20,566 nucleotides of DNA. Origin: a virus. Numbering within the stretch: position 1 is the first letter of the stretch; the number at the start of each line of letters is the position of its first letter. This document shows, piece by piece, positions 5,711 through 17,800 of this stretch. The notes below the pieces were generated by a model. It was not told the DNA's origin and searched no databases. It saw only the letters and a program-made list of their open reading frames with translations. Where the stretch lies: positions 1 through 20,566 of the IMG/VR virus record IMGVR_UViG_3300009011_000063; one strand, given 5' to 3'. The translations under genes and the position numbers were made by a program.

Positions 5711-6287
5711 CAAGTTCATTTAGATATTGTGCCAACACATCGCCATGACAAGCATAAGGTTTGCAATGACATCCCAAAGTATGGCCTCTTAATGCCTTCA
5801 GCTTTTCTTTAAATTCGGTGCCACCTTTAAGATAATCGCGATCAAAATCATATTTGAACTTTCGTATTACTTCATCACGATCACCATCAGCACCTATTGC
5901 ATATGGATTACCCCAAAGGGTGCCTCTACCACAATAAGTATCGAAGTGATCACCTCTATCTTTATTTGATACGTAAGTGATTTTATCTTTGATATATCGA
6001 ACAGGTATCTTTTCAGATAGAACTTCGTAAGGAGCAATAAATACAGGTTTTAATGCAGAATCAAAGATTACAGCATGAGTTAAGTCAACAGAGAAAGGGT
6101 CAGCTAAAACTTCAGGAGCAAGTTTGTTCAACACGTCAGCAGTAACAAACTGACTGATCAGATTATGATGGTCTTCAAAATAAAATACTTGATAGTCATT
6201 TGACTTAGAGAAAATGCGAGAAAGTTTACGCTCAAACTTTCCCCTTGATGCAAAGTCAGGATGATACATTATCAGTACTTTCATCAT
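5697..6287 (-). CDS. DUF4326-domain protein
   Basis: 196 aa. Residues about 1-100 are an alpha/beta domain (MKVLIMYHPDFASRGKFERK start) that I do not recognise. The rest is DUF4326: TYCGRGTLWGNPYAIG, then an R-x-EVI-x-K-x-x-DF segment, then LRGHTLGCHCKPYACHGDVL. The paired Cys/His cluster (GCHCKP and CHGD) is the family signature. The start overlaps the DUF488 stop (ATGA-type overlap), making this the last gene of the operon. The biochemical role of DUF4326 is not established; the motif layout suggests a nucleotide- or nucleobase-related enzyme. An intrinsic-terminator-like hairpin covers the end of the gene. Confidence 0.75.
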   Translation of the reverse strand: MMKVLIMYHPDFASRGKFERKLSRIFSKSNDYQVFYFEDHHNLISQFVTADVLNKLAPEVLADPFSVDLTHAVIFDSALKPVFIAPYEVLSEKIPVRYIKDKITYVSNKDRGDHFDTYCGRGTLWGNPYAIGADGDRDEVIRKFKYDFDRDYLKGGTEFKEKLKALRGHTLGCHCKPYACHGDVLAQYLNELDDGE

Positions 6288-6724
6288 ATCAAGTGCTTAA
6301 CCTCAAAATCAGTATCCCAATGGCTGTTCAAGTACTCTATCACAAGACGACGATGACAGTGATGGGGTTTGTGTTCACTACATAGCAAGCAGCTATCTTC
6401 AATGACTGATTTGTCAATACGCTCAATGTTTCTTTTTGCCAACAAGTTCAAGAAGTTACTCTCGTAAACTTCCCACGAAACATTTCCTTTCTTATAGGGA
6501 TCTAACATTTCCTTAGTTGGGGCAAGGTCAGGCATATGAACATAATCAACATTACAAATTTCTTTTAAGAAGTACTTCAGATCATTCTTCTTAGCGAAGC
6601 CAGCAAGCTGAGAGACATTATTAAGCCGCACATCAACTAAAGTTTTCAGGTCAGGCTGAGATTTTATTAGATTACAGAACTTTGCAGCAGGTTTTTCTGT
6701 GAAGCCTATAGAAAATACTTTCAT
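6284..6724 (-). CDS. DUF488-domain protein
   Basis: 146 aa from the ATG at 6724, preceded by AGGA; a TTG two codons upstream is less likely. DUF488 features in order: KVFSIGFTEKP at the start, LVDVRLNNVSQLAGFAKK at about 29-46, HMPDLAPTKEML with the conserved Pro-x-Leu-Ala region, and SCLLCSEHKPHHCHRRLVIE near the C-terminus. The C-x-x-C-x-E and C-HRR motifs are the hallmark of the family. It is a soluble cytoplasmic protein of unproven activity; a nucleic-acid or nucleotide substrate is generally suspected. It lies two bases after the dual-OB gene and overlaps DUF4326, so all three are translated from one message. Confidence 0.8.
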   Translation of the reverse strand: MKVFSIGFTEKPAAKFCNLIKSQPDLKTLVDVRLNNVSQLAGFAKKNDLKYFLKEICNVDYVHMPDLAPTKEMLDPYKKGNVSWEVYESNFLNLLAKRNIERIDKSVIEDSCLLCSEHKPHHCHRRLVIEYLNSHWDTDFEVKHLI

Positions 6725-6726
6725 TA

Positions 6727-7407
6727 TCAATCCTGTATTTTTATCAAAGCTGCTAAAAATTTATAACATTCATTACGCTCAGTGAAAGGAGCCATGCTTA
6801 ATGTAGCGTAACATTCACCAAAGGGATAGTCCCCCTCAGACTTTTGTCCATATTCGGAATAGATATTTGTATCTGTTATGGAAATTTTGTAGTTCACCGA
6901 ATTATATCTAAATAACCCATGAAAACGTTTTCTGCCATTAAATGATGAAGTACTTATACGAATAGTTAAATCTTCTAATTTTATAAAATAAAGACTATTA
7001 GTCTGGGCAGTAACTAAATTAGAAGGAAAACTATCATTAACACCATAGCTTTCGTATGGGTTAAGCCAGAGCGAATGGGGTGTTTCAACAAATTGCTCTA
7101 AATGACTAACAGGCATTCTTCCAACTTTTTTCCATTTGAATGCAGTGTCGATAAATATGTTTTCGGCTTGAACAGGGTGGTTTGCTGCTCTCAATAAATG
7201 AATATCGACAATATCCAACACTTCAGGAATTCTGTAGTTTTGAAATTGGATTTCTCTAGTCGTAAGAGCATCATTACCATCAGGTAGGCTATCACCTACA
7301 GGACGGATCCAGATATGGTGCTGATTTTCATGCCATTTTCTTCCAGCGATACAGTAGTTACGACGCTTAGCTGAAGCTGCCAATAAAACTAATCTTGTAC
7401 TTGTCAT
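6727..7407 (-). CDS. Dual OB-domain protein
   Basis: 226 aa from the ATG at 7407, chosen because AAGGAAA lies seven bases upstream; a TTG at 7470 in the same frame has no ribosome site. The opening LVLLAASAKRRNYCIAGRKW followed by HIWIRPVGD is typical of proteins called dual OB domain-containing. A second beta-rich half follows (SLYFIKLEDLTIRISTSS, and KRFHGLFRYN). OB folds suggest binding of nucleic acid or nucleotides. It is the promoter-proximal gene of the three-gene operon, with a TTGACA -35 box upstream, and DUF488 and DUF4326 follow without gaps. Confidence 0.7.
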   Translation of the reverse strand: MTSTRLVLLAASAKRRNYCIAGRKWHENQHHIWIRPVGDSLPDGNDALTTREIQFQNYRIPEVLDIVDIHLLRAANHPVQAENIFIDTAFKWKKVGRMPVSHLEQFVETPHSLWLNPYESYGVNDSFPSNLVTAQTNSLYFIKLEDLTIRISTSSFNGRKRFHGLFRYNSVNYKISITDTNIYSEYGQKSEGDYPFGECYATLSMAPFTERNECYKFLAALIKIQD

Positions 7408-7432
7408 TGAAATTTCCTTTTCAAAAGCACAA

Positions 7433-7461
7433 TCAATAAGACAACTCTCAAAGAATGTCAA
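7433..7461 (-). promoter_or_regulatory. Promoter of the dual-OB/DUF488/DUF4326 operon
   Basis: On the minus strand a perfect TTGACA (7456-7461) and a weak TATTGA (7433-7438) are 17 bases apart, with the start codon at 7407. CACAATCAAT is directly repeated at 7428-7437 and 7462-7471, bracketing the promoter. A perfect 12-bp palindrome, ACGTTATAACGT, lies just upstream at 7477-7488. The repeats and palindrome are candidate operators. Confidence 0.45.
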
Positions 7462-7551
7462 CACAATCAATGTGTTACGTTATAACGTTAGTTTCTCCTC
7501 GGCTCCACTTTAATCGGGAGTTTTCGCAGCGTGCTCCTTGATTTATATATA

Positions 7552-7568
7552 GGGACAAAATATGTCCC
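7552..7568 (-). terminator. Weak hairpin after the PD-(D/E)XK-like gene
   Basis: GGGACA (7552-7557) and TGTCCC (7563-7568) form a short inverted repeat around AAATA, 9 bases beyond the stop of the leftward gene ending at 7578. On the minus strand it is followed by an A/T-only stretch rather than a pure T-run. The rest of 7489-7577 shows no reading frame. Confidence 0.35.
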
Positions 7569-7577
7569 CGAACCAAA

Positions 7578-8162
7578 TTAGATAATTATCATGCCTATCT
7601 TTTTGCAGTCATCATGATGATTTTTACAACGACACTTACACAAATTCACTTCACCATGAAAAACAGGTTGGTGAGGTGCATAATCTTCTAAGATAACTTT
7701 ATCTACTTTATTGACTAAACTAGGCGAGAAGTTTTGATAAAATCCGATACACCAATAAGAACGCATCTTTTGATTTGTTGAGCCGAAGTGTGAATCAACA
7801 ATAGTACGCAGTTTATAACCATCTTCTATAAGTTGTTCAAGTACTGCCGTAGGCTTGTTACCTACCTTTAATTCTACATACATGTAATGATCTTTGCGTG
7901 TCATTTTCTTTCTGATCAGCAAATCGACATACATGTGTATTCTTCCAGATTTAGTCCTACCGTCAGCCCTTGCCAATACTTCTCTTTTAACAACATAGTC
8001 ATGGTGAGACTCTAAATGATGCTCTAGTTCAATCTGCAACCATTTTTCCCAGTCGTTAGTATCTTTGCGAAGAAAACTCGACATCTTTTCTTTGGTGTTC
8101 TTATCTGCAAAAAAAGTACTCAACCCCTGATGCAGCACGTCGAAATCGTAATCCAGGTTCAT
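7578..8162 (-). CDS. PD-(D/E)XK nuclease-like protein with C-terminal Cys/His cluster
   Basis: 194 aa from the ATG at 8162; an ATG at 8174 adds four residues. The nearer start is preferred because GGGGAT precedes it. The catalytic pattern is visible: a Glu-rich helix WLQIELEHHLE, then YVDLLI with an Asp, then YVELKVGN supplying E-x-K on the next strand. This is the core of PD-(D/E)XK nucleases, as in restriction enzymes and repair nucleases. The C-terminal 20 residues hold CKCRCKNHHDDC, a possible metal-binding cluster. It is transcribed leftward, with only about 40 bases between it and the small terminase start, next to where lambda-like phages keep cos. Roles in packaging, host DNA degradation or exclusion are all possible. 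Confidence 0.6.
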   Translation of the reverse strand: MNLDYDFDVLHQGLSTFFADKNTKEKMSSFLRKDTNDWEKWLQIELEHHLESHHDYVVKREVLARADGRTKSGRIHMYVDLLIRKKMTRKDHYMYVELKVGNKPTAVLEQLIEDGYKLRTIVDSHFGSTNQKMRSYWCIGFYQNFSPSLVNKVDKVILEDYAPHQPVFHGEVNLCKCRCKNHHDDCKKIGMIII

Positions 8163-8203
8163 CCCAATCCCCATAAATACGTAAAAATAAGGATTTTATT
8201 TTC

Positions 8204-8716
8204 ATGATAAGTATTAATCAACTTTCAAAACAATACGGATACGATGAGTCTACCGTAAGGCAAATTTGGATTCCAAAAGGCTTAGATATGTCATTACCAG
8301 AGCACGAGATCCGAGCGTGGATAGTACTGAACGTTCTAAAACCTCTAAGAGAAACAGACTTACGCGAACAAATGGATCGCGAGAAGTTACGCAAGTTACA
8401 GGCAGAAGCAACCCAGGCAGAACTGGAACTAGCCAAGCAGCTAGAACAGGTAGTGGATGTTACCTATCTAGAATTTTCTCTATCTGAGTACTTCAGCCAG
8501 CTAAAGAACTACCTTCGTACAATCCCCCAAAAACATTACCTCGTGCTGTTTGAATCAGAGGATGCACTACAACTTAAAAAAAAACTAGCAGGCTTCATTG
8601 ATGAAGTACTGAATGAAATTGGCTCTCAGGAATACGAGATGCCAGAGGAAGAAAATGAACAAGGACAATTTAACGAAGATACTGAACAGGACAGTTCAGA
8701 AGATCCGACCGCCTAA
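8204..8716 (+). CDS. terS: Terminase small subunit (lambda Nu1-like)
   Basis: 170 aa. The N-terminus (MISINQLSKQYGYDESTVRQ) is a winged helix-turn-helix used in Nu1 proteins to bind the cos or pac site. A long charged helix follows (about 53-90, REQMDREKLRKLQAEATQAE), which mediates oligomer formation and contact with the large subunit. A second helical region and an acidic tail follow. Length and order match Nu1 (181 aa in lambda). The large-subunit gene overlaps its end by 62 bases, as expected for coupled terminase genes. AAGGA lies 11 bases before the ATG, a slightly long spacing. It is the first gene of the rightward morphogenesis operon. Confidence 0.85.
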   Translation: MISINQLSKQYGYDESTVRQIWIPKGLDMSLPEHEIRAWIVLNVLKPLRETDLREQMDREKLRKLQAEATQAELELAKQLEQVVDVTYLEFSLSEYFSQLKNYLRTIPQKHYLVLFESEDALQLKKKLAGFIDEVLNEIGSQEYEMPEEENEQGQFNEDTEQDSSEDPTA

Positions 8717-10550
8717 AAATCTTAAACCTTCGGATTGGTGTGAACAGAACCTAACATTCCCAGATGGCCCGATGGGTGGACAACGGCTTACATTATTTGA
8801 ATTTCAAAAAGAGCCACTGAACATTATAACTGATCACAAAATAGTCAAGGTGGTCATGCAGTCAAGTGCTCAACTTCTCAAGACGACAGTAATGCTTAAT
8901 GCCGCAATGTACTTTATGGCTAATGATAATTCCAATATGGCATTTGCATCCAGTACTGGAAAAGAAGTAAAGCTAATGAAGACGGGGAAGTTTGATAATG
9001 TGATTTCCCGTTCGGATATTCTCTCCGAAATAGTTACTGACAAGAACAATAAGAACTTTGCGAACAACGCAGACCAGACGCAAATGATTGATGGATCATT
9101 CCTGTACTGGCTGAACTTAAACGCCGCAAGTACCTTACGCGGGAAGACCATCAAGAGGCTATTCCTCGATGAAGTATCAAACGTAGAAGCAGATGGTGAA
9201 GAGGGCAACCCCTTGAGACTTGCAGAACAACGTGCAAGTACTTTCACTGATGGTCTTGTCATGGTGGCAAGTACCCCAAAGCTTAAAGATGACTTGATCT
9301 GCAATGAGTACTTACTCAGTGATCAACGCCGCTACTTTGTACCATGCCCACATTGTGACCATGAACATACACTTGAATGGGAAAACGTGCGGTTCAAATG
9401 GCGTCAGATTAATGGCGGTCGTCGTGCAATGCCAGATCAAGATACAGCAACCTTACATTGTCCAAAATGTGATGGCGAAATCAGTGAAGCACAACGAATA
9501 CGTATGGTTAAACAGGGAAGGTGGATTGCAAGTAATCCTGATGTAAAAGACATTGCCGGATTCCAAATCTCTAGGCTCTATTCCCCAATTACGACGATTC
9601 GAAAGTTAGTTGCGGAGTTTGCACAGGCACACTTTGAGTTTGATCTCATGAGTTTCTACAACAATGCCCTTGGTCTACCTTGGGATGATGAGATGAACTC
9701 TGATATCGACCTCGTAGTACTTGAGAACCTACGAGATAGTACTTTCGACATAAAGAACATACCCGATGAAGTACTTGCCGTGACACATGGTATTGACCAA
9801 CAGTTAGACCGTCTTGAAGTAACAACAATCGGTTTCTCTGAGAAGAAAGTATACGTACTGGGTCACCGTAGTTTCTATGCACCCGATTGTACGAAGCCAG
9901 GAGCAAAAGCCTACACAGAACTTGATCAATTCATCAATGCACCATTACGTACTGTCTCAGGTCGCCCGGTAAAAGTACTTGGTTCATTCATCGACAGTAG
10001 TAACGGTAATGCCACTGCTACTATCTATCGCTATGCATCAACCCGCAGGAACGTATACGCGATTAAGGGTAGTTCTTCAGCAAGTGGGGACTTGTTCAAG
10101 GCTAGTCGTGTAGGAGGACATGACTTGCTAATGCTCAATGTTAATGAAGGAAAGAACACGATAAGACGCCTACTTAATGGTGCCGTATCAGAAGAATGGG
10201 AGGAAATGCCTACTCACTTGCACTTCACCAATGGGCTACCAGATGACTATTTCGAACAGTTGACCAGCGAAGAACTTAAAAGAAAGGGGGATAACCTCTA
10301 TTGGGTACTGAAGAAAGGTTACAAGCGTAATGAATCACTGGACTGCTTGAATTATGCCCTGATAGCTAAAGAGTACTATCTCAGCAAATTGGGTGCACAA
10401 CCTTACGCAAAACTTCGTCAATTCGTATCAAAACAAAGAAATCCGAAACGCGATGATGCTACTGATGATAAATACACGGAAGAACAACCAATTGTATCTA
10501 AACCAAAGAATACACTACTTCAGAGGAAGCGTAATAACTGGTTTAATTAA
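8655..10550 (+). CDS. terL: Terminase large subunit (lambda gpA family)
   Basis: 631 aa from the ATG at 8655, chosen for the AGAGGAAG just before it; the frame is open further upstream without a better start. It is the ATP-driven packaging motor plus cos-cutting nuclease. The opening KPSDWCEQNLTFPDGPMGG is typical of the family. The ATPase has an adenine-binding or Walker A-like QSSAQLLKTT (69-78) and a Walker B KRLFLDE (167-173). A zinc-binding CPHC (231-234) and CPKC (269-272) pair follows. The nuclease part has VTHGIDQQLDRLE with Asp381 and FIDSSNG with Asp447. Length is close to lambda gpA (641 aa). Function is well supported; it acts with the small subunit and the portal. Confidence 0.95.
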   Translation: MNKDNLTKILNRTVQKIRPPKNLKPSDWCEQNLTFPDGPMGGQRLTLFEFQKEPLNIITDHKIVKVVMQSSAQLLKTTVMLNAAMYFMANDNSNMAFASSTGKEVKLMKTGKFDNVISRSDILSEIVTDKNNKNFANNADQTQMIDGSFLYWLNLNAASTLRGKTIKRLFLDEVSNVEADGEEGNPLRLAEQRASTFTDGLVMVASTPKLKDDLICNEYLLSDQRRYFVPCPHCDHEHTLEWENVRFKWRQINGGRRAMPDQDTATLHCPKCDGEISEAQRIRMVKQGRWIASNPDVKDIAGFQISRLYSPITTIRKLVAEFAQAHFEFDLMSFYNNALGLPWDDEMNSDIDLVVLENLRDSTFDIKNIPDEVLAVTHGIDQQLDRLEVTTIGFSEKKVYVLGHRSFYAPDCTKPGAKAYTELDQFINAPLRTVSGRPVKVLGSFIDSSNGNATATIYRYASTRRNVYAIKGSSSASGDLFKASRVGGHDLLMLNVNEGKNTIRRLLNGAVSEEWEEMPTHLHFTNGLPDDYFEQLTSEELKRKGDNLYWVLKKGYKRNESLDCLNYALIAKEYYLSKLGAQPYAKLRQFVSKQRNPKRDDATDDKYTEEQPIVSKPKNTLLQRKRNNWFN

Positions 10551-10558
10551 GGAATGAA

Positions 10559-14184
<3,626 letters not shown>

Positions 14185-14186
14185 TC

Positions 14187-14474
14187 ATGAGGGCGTTTAC
14201 TACTTCACAGTTAAACGTCCTGATTGATACTTTCGGTGAACCATTGGTACTTACTGATGGTTCACAACTTAACGTTATCTTCGAATCACAAACAGTAGCT
14301 ATTGATACTTCTGAAGGCTTCGTTGAAACGCAAGAAACCTACCTTACAACTAAAAAAGGCTTGATGGATTATTCCAGTACTTTCACGTACCAGGGGAAAC
14401 TTCAGGTTGTCTATAACATTGTTGATGACTTATCAGGAATCAACAATGTCTATTTTCGGGAGTCCAGCACATGA
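14187..14474 (+). CDS. Head-tail joining protein, FII-like
   Basis: 95 aa, starting two bases after the capsid stop. It is a small beta-rich protein (QLNVLIDTFGEPLVLTDGSQ, TYLTTKKGLMDYSSTFTYQ) in the position of lambda FII, which binds below gpW and attaches the tail. The TFGEP opening with a short beta sandwich fits head-tail joining proteins of this group. Its end overlaps the next gene by four bases (ATGA). The call rests on size, position and general fold; identity to FII itself is low. Confidence 0.6.
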   Translation: MRAFTTSQLNVLIDTFGEPLVLTDGSQLNVIFESQTVAIDTSEGFVETQETYLTTKKGLMDYSSTFTYQGKLQVVYNIVDDLSGINNVYFRESST

Positions 14475-14869
14475 ATTTAATCAAAATTAAGAATCATGTC
14501 AGTGATTCCCTTTTTTCGTTAGGACTTCAGGTAAGAAAAGCAGAAACAATCAATCAGGATGCAGGTGAGTACATTTTAATACTAACCAACTTATTAGAAC
14601 AAAATGAAAACATTCCCTTTGGTATTCAAAACTACAGTTCTCTAACCATGGATATTGCATGTACTTCAAAGGATGAATCTAAAGTACAGGATGTCATGGT
14701 GCAAGTATATGACTTAGTTAGGACTGTAGATTTCCAGAGGTCTTTCAGTACTGAACTTCAAATCAATGTGAGTACTATTACAGTACTTTCCATTGCAGAG
14801 GACACAGATACCACCAGTGGAATAAATACCTTGATGTTAACAGTTCAAATGAATTACATATCGAGGTAA
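14471..14869 (+). CDS. Tail terminator protein (lambda gpU-like)
   Basis: 132 aa, practically the same length as lambda gpU (131 aa), and next in order after the FII-like gene. The pattern is an N-terminal helix (NLIKIKNHVSDSLFSLGLQV), then strands, a helix (KVQDVMVQVYDLVRTVDFQR) and two final strands ending in LMLTVQMNYISR; this alpha/beta layout is that of gpU and related tail terminators. It would cap the tail tube and join it to the head. The four-base start/stop overlap with the gene before suggests coupled translation. No separate gpZ-like gene is seen. Confidence 0.65.
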   Translation: MNLIKIKNHVSDSLFSLGLQVRKAETINQDAGEYILILTNLLEQNENIPFGIQNYSSLTMDIACTSKDESKVQDVMVQVYDLVRTVDFQRSFSTELQINVSTITVLSIAEDTDTTSGINTLMLTVQMNYISR

Positions 14870-14873
14870 ATTA

Positions 14874-17800
14874 ATGTCATCCATCTTTCATGGTGGAAAT
14901 ACCTACATCTTTTACAATGAAGCGGCAGATAACGTTCAGCCAAACAACATTGCTTACAAGAATATTGACCAGCTAGGTAAATTTCCACAAGTAAAACTAA
15001 ATTCTAGTACTACCAGCATTGAAACATACAACGAAGAATACGCCGCGGTACTGGCAGGTAATCTTTCAATCGATTCAGTTTCAATCGTTGTCCATTACAT
15101 TGCAGATAATGAATCACATAAGTACCTTGATACAGCATATGCTAATGGTAAAAATTTCCAAATCAAAGTATCTCTATACGAATCTCAGGACTCACTAGAT
15201 CAACATTACATAATTCTTGGGGGCTACATCAGTGGTCTCCAGGACAGTGCAGATCAGAATGAGATCTATAACCGCACCTATACCTTCACGGCAGAAGATC
15301 TCATTGCCCGTGGAACAGCTACTGATCCTGCAACACTACACGTTGGTGATTTTGGTGTTGGTTCTGACGGTGAAACGACACCACACTACGAAGCAGTAAA
15401 TCCCACGGGTAATAGTTTTATCAAATTACCAGCACAACGCGAAGATAACCCTATCAGTGCTGATATGGGGGGGATTGCCTATGTTGATAATGGTGGCGAA
15501 CAGACCGCACAACTTGCAATGCCTGAAGTAGGTGATCTTGGCCTGTACATCAAAAATACCGATCACGATTGGACAGAGCTACCCGGTAAGAGTAAGAACG
15601 ATACCTACTATGTACCGATGGCCCGTACCGTTAATGGGAAGGCGTTAAGTACTAACATCACACTATCCAGTAGTGATACCGGTTCTGTACCTCTCACTCG
15701 TACCGTTAACGGCAAACCACTATCGGCAGATGTCAACCTTACCAGTACTGATACTGGTTCTGTACCTATTGAACGTACAGTCAACGGAAAGCCCTTATCG
15801 ATGGATGTAACCTTATCTAGTACTGATACAGGTTCTGTACCCGTTTCTACGAAGGTTAATGGCAAAACTTTATCCAGCGATATAGTACTGAACAAGTCAG
15901 ATGTAGGGCTTGACGCCGTTTTGAATGCTGTACAGTTAGTCGCCAGTAAAAATCTGTCTGATGTATCAAGTGCGGCAACTACACGAACAAATCTCAGTGT
16001 TTATTCAAAAGCTGAAGCAGTACCCGTAACACGAACAATTAACGGAAAGCCATTATCGGCAGATGTTGCATTGTACAGTACTGATACTGGTTCATTCAGC
16101 ATTGCAAATAACCTAAGTGAAGGTGTTCCGGGTACTATTCGTACAAATATAAGTGCGGCAAAATCTGGTAGTAACTCTGACATTACTTCAATGACTGCAC
16201 TTTCTGGTCCATTGCGTTTAGGTGGTGATGGTCAGGCTGATGGCGATGCAATTACTTTAAGACAACTCCAAGCAGCAACTGCTGGTGGTGGTTCGAACGG
16301 TGCAACGCTCAACGGGGTGATGAATAACTTCCTGGGTGCTGTTGAATGGTTTAATGGTACACGTGCAGCATTACCAGCAGGGCATGTAGCAGCAGACGGA
16401 CAACTACTTAAGCGTGCTGATTACCCGGATATCTGGAACGCTATCAGTACTGGCGTGTTCCTCAGTAATACTGATACTGCATGGCAGGCTACACCTACAA
16501 GCCGTGGTGTTTACTCTACTGGTGATGGTTCAACAACTTTCCGTATGCCAGACATTAACGGTGTATGGGTTCATCCAACTGACAGTACTCTAAATTCAAT
16601 CCCTGCTTTGTTCCTTCGTGGTGACGGTACAGTAGCGAATACGGGTAGTGGTGCGGGTGTCATTCGTTGGGGTGCTGCACCTAACATTACTGGTGCGTTT
16701 AATATTCTTGCTAATGGAGCATCACCGGGAACGCATTTCAATACAGATGCTTTATCTGGTGCTTTTTACCGCACTTCAAATACAACAGGAAGTACTCAAG
16801 ACGGTTGGACATCAAACTTCAATAGTAACTATACAGGTGGCACAGGTATTGATGCTAACCGTTCAAGTACAGCCTATGGACGAGATTCGACTACAGAAGT
16901 ACGCCCAAACTCAGTAAAGGGTATCTGGCTTATCCGTGTAAATGGATTATTCAGTGCCTCAAATACCAACTTCAACGTAATTAACGGCATAACAGCAGCC
17001 CCGGCAACTGGTGCAGTTGTTTACGGTGGTGACTCACGAAGTGCATTGCAATTAAATGGTGCAGATTACTTAGTAGCACGTATGCGAAGTAAAGTAGTTG
17101 GTGGTGGTGCTAAATCCGTAGCATTTGGATTAGTTGATAGTACTGGATCTTCAGTAGTCAATACTGAATGGACATTGCCTAGTACTGGTGGTGAGTTGTT
17201 AAGTAAATCGGAAACCGGATATACCAGTATCAACGGTAAAACGGGCGGTACAATTAGTAGTGCGACTACAATTAATGGACTTCTAACTACCAATGCATCA
17301 ATTAACACTAATGGAGCTATGACTGTATGGTCTCAACCCGCTTCTGCAACTACTGGATCATTCCTCAACGCACCTGGCCTTAAATCACGTTTAAACACTC
17401 GTGGTGCAAACGGGGATTCTTTGGGTGCTTATGGTGTAATGTATATGCAAGAATATGTTGGTAATTATCACCAACTAATATTCAACTTGAATGGTTTTAG
17501 TTCAGACTATAACTGGTTCATGCGTGCTGGCGGTCAAACATTTTCACCACTAGGTGAATTGCAATATTCTGGATCAGATATGCGTTTAAAATCTGATTTC
17601 ACTCAAACACCAGACGGTGCATTAAACAGAATAAACACTATTGGTTCAGTTGAGTTTACACTTAATGCAAGTGGACGCCGTTGCCGTGGATATGTAGCAC
17701 AGCAATTAGCAGAAGTAGATTCGATGTACACGTTTGAGGGTGGTGAATCAGTAGATGAAGATGGAAATACATTCACAGTACTAAATGTAGATCAAACGGC

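Noticed and set aside
7489-7577. Possible cos site near the terminase genes
   Set aside because: There is only a short GGGACA/TGTCCC hairpin next to a gene end. No features of cosN or cosB could be confirmed by eye.
9646-9906. Leftward 86-aa frame inside the large terminase
   Set aside because: It is a shadow of a strongly conserved gene. There is no ribosome site.
15608-15895. Leftward frame with its own repeated residues in the fibre repeats
   Set aside because: The repetition is a mirror of the 75-base repeats coding for the fibre on the plus strand. There is no start signal.
15612-16094. Evenly spaced repeats resembling a CRISPR array
   Set aside because: The units are in frame, diverge as coding sequence does, have no unique spacers, and encode a known fibre-shaft motif.
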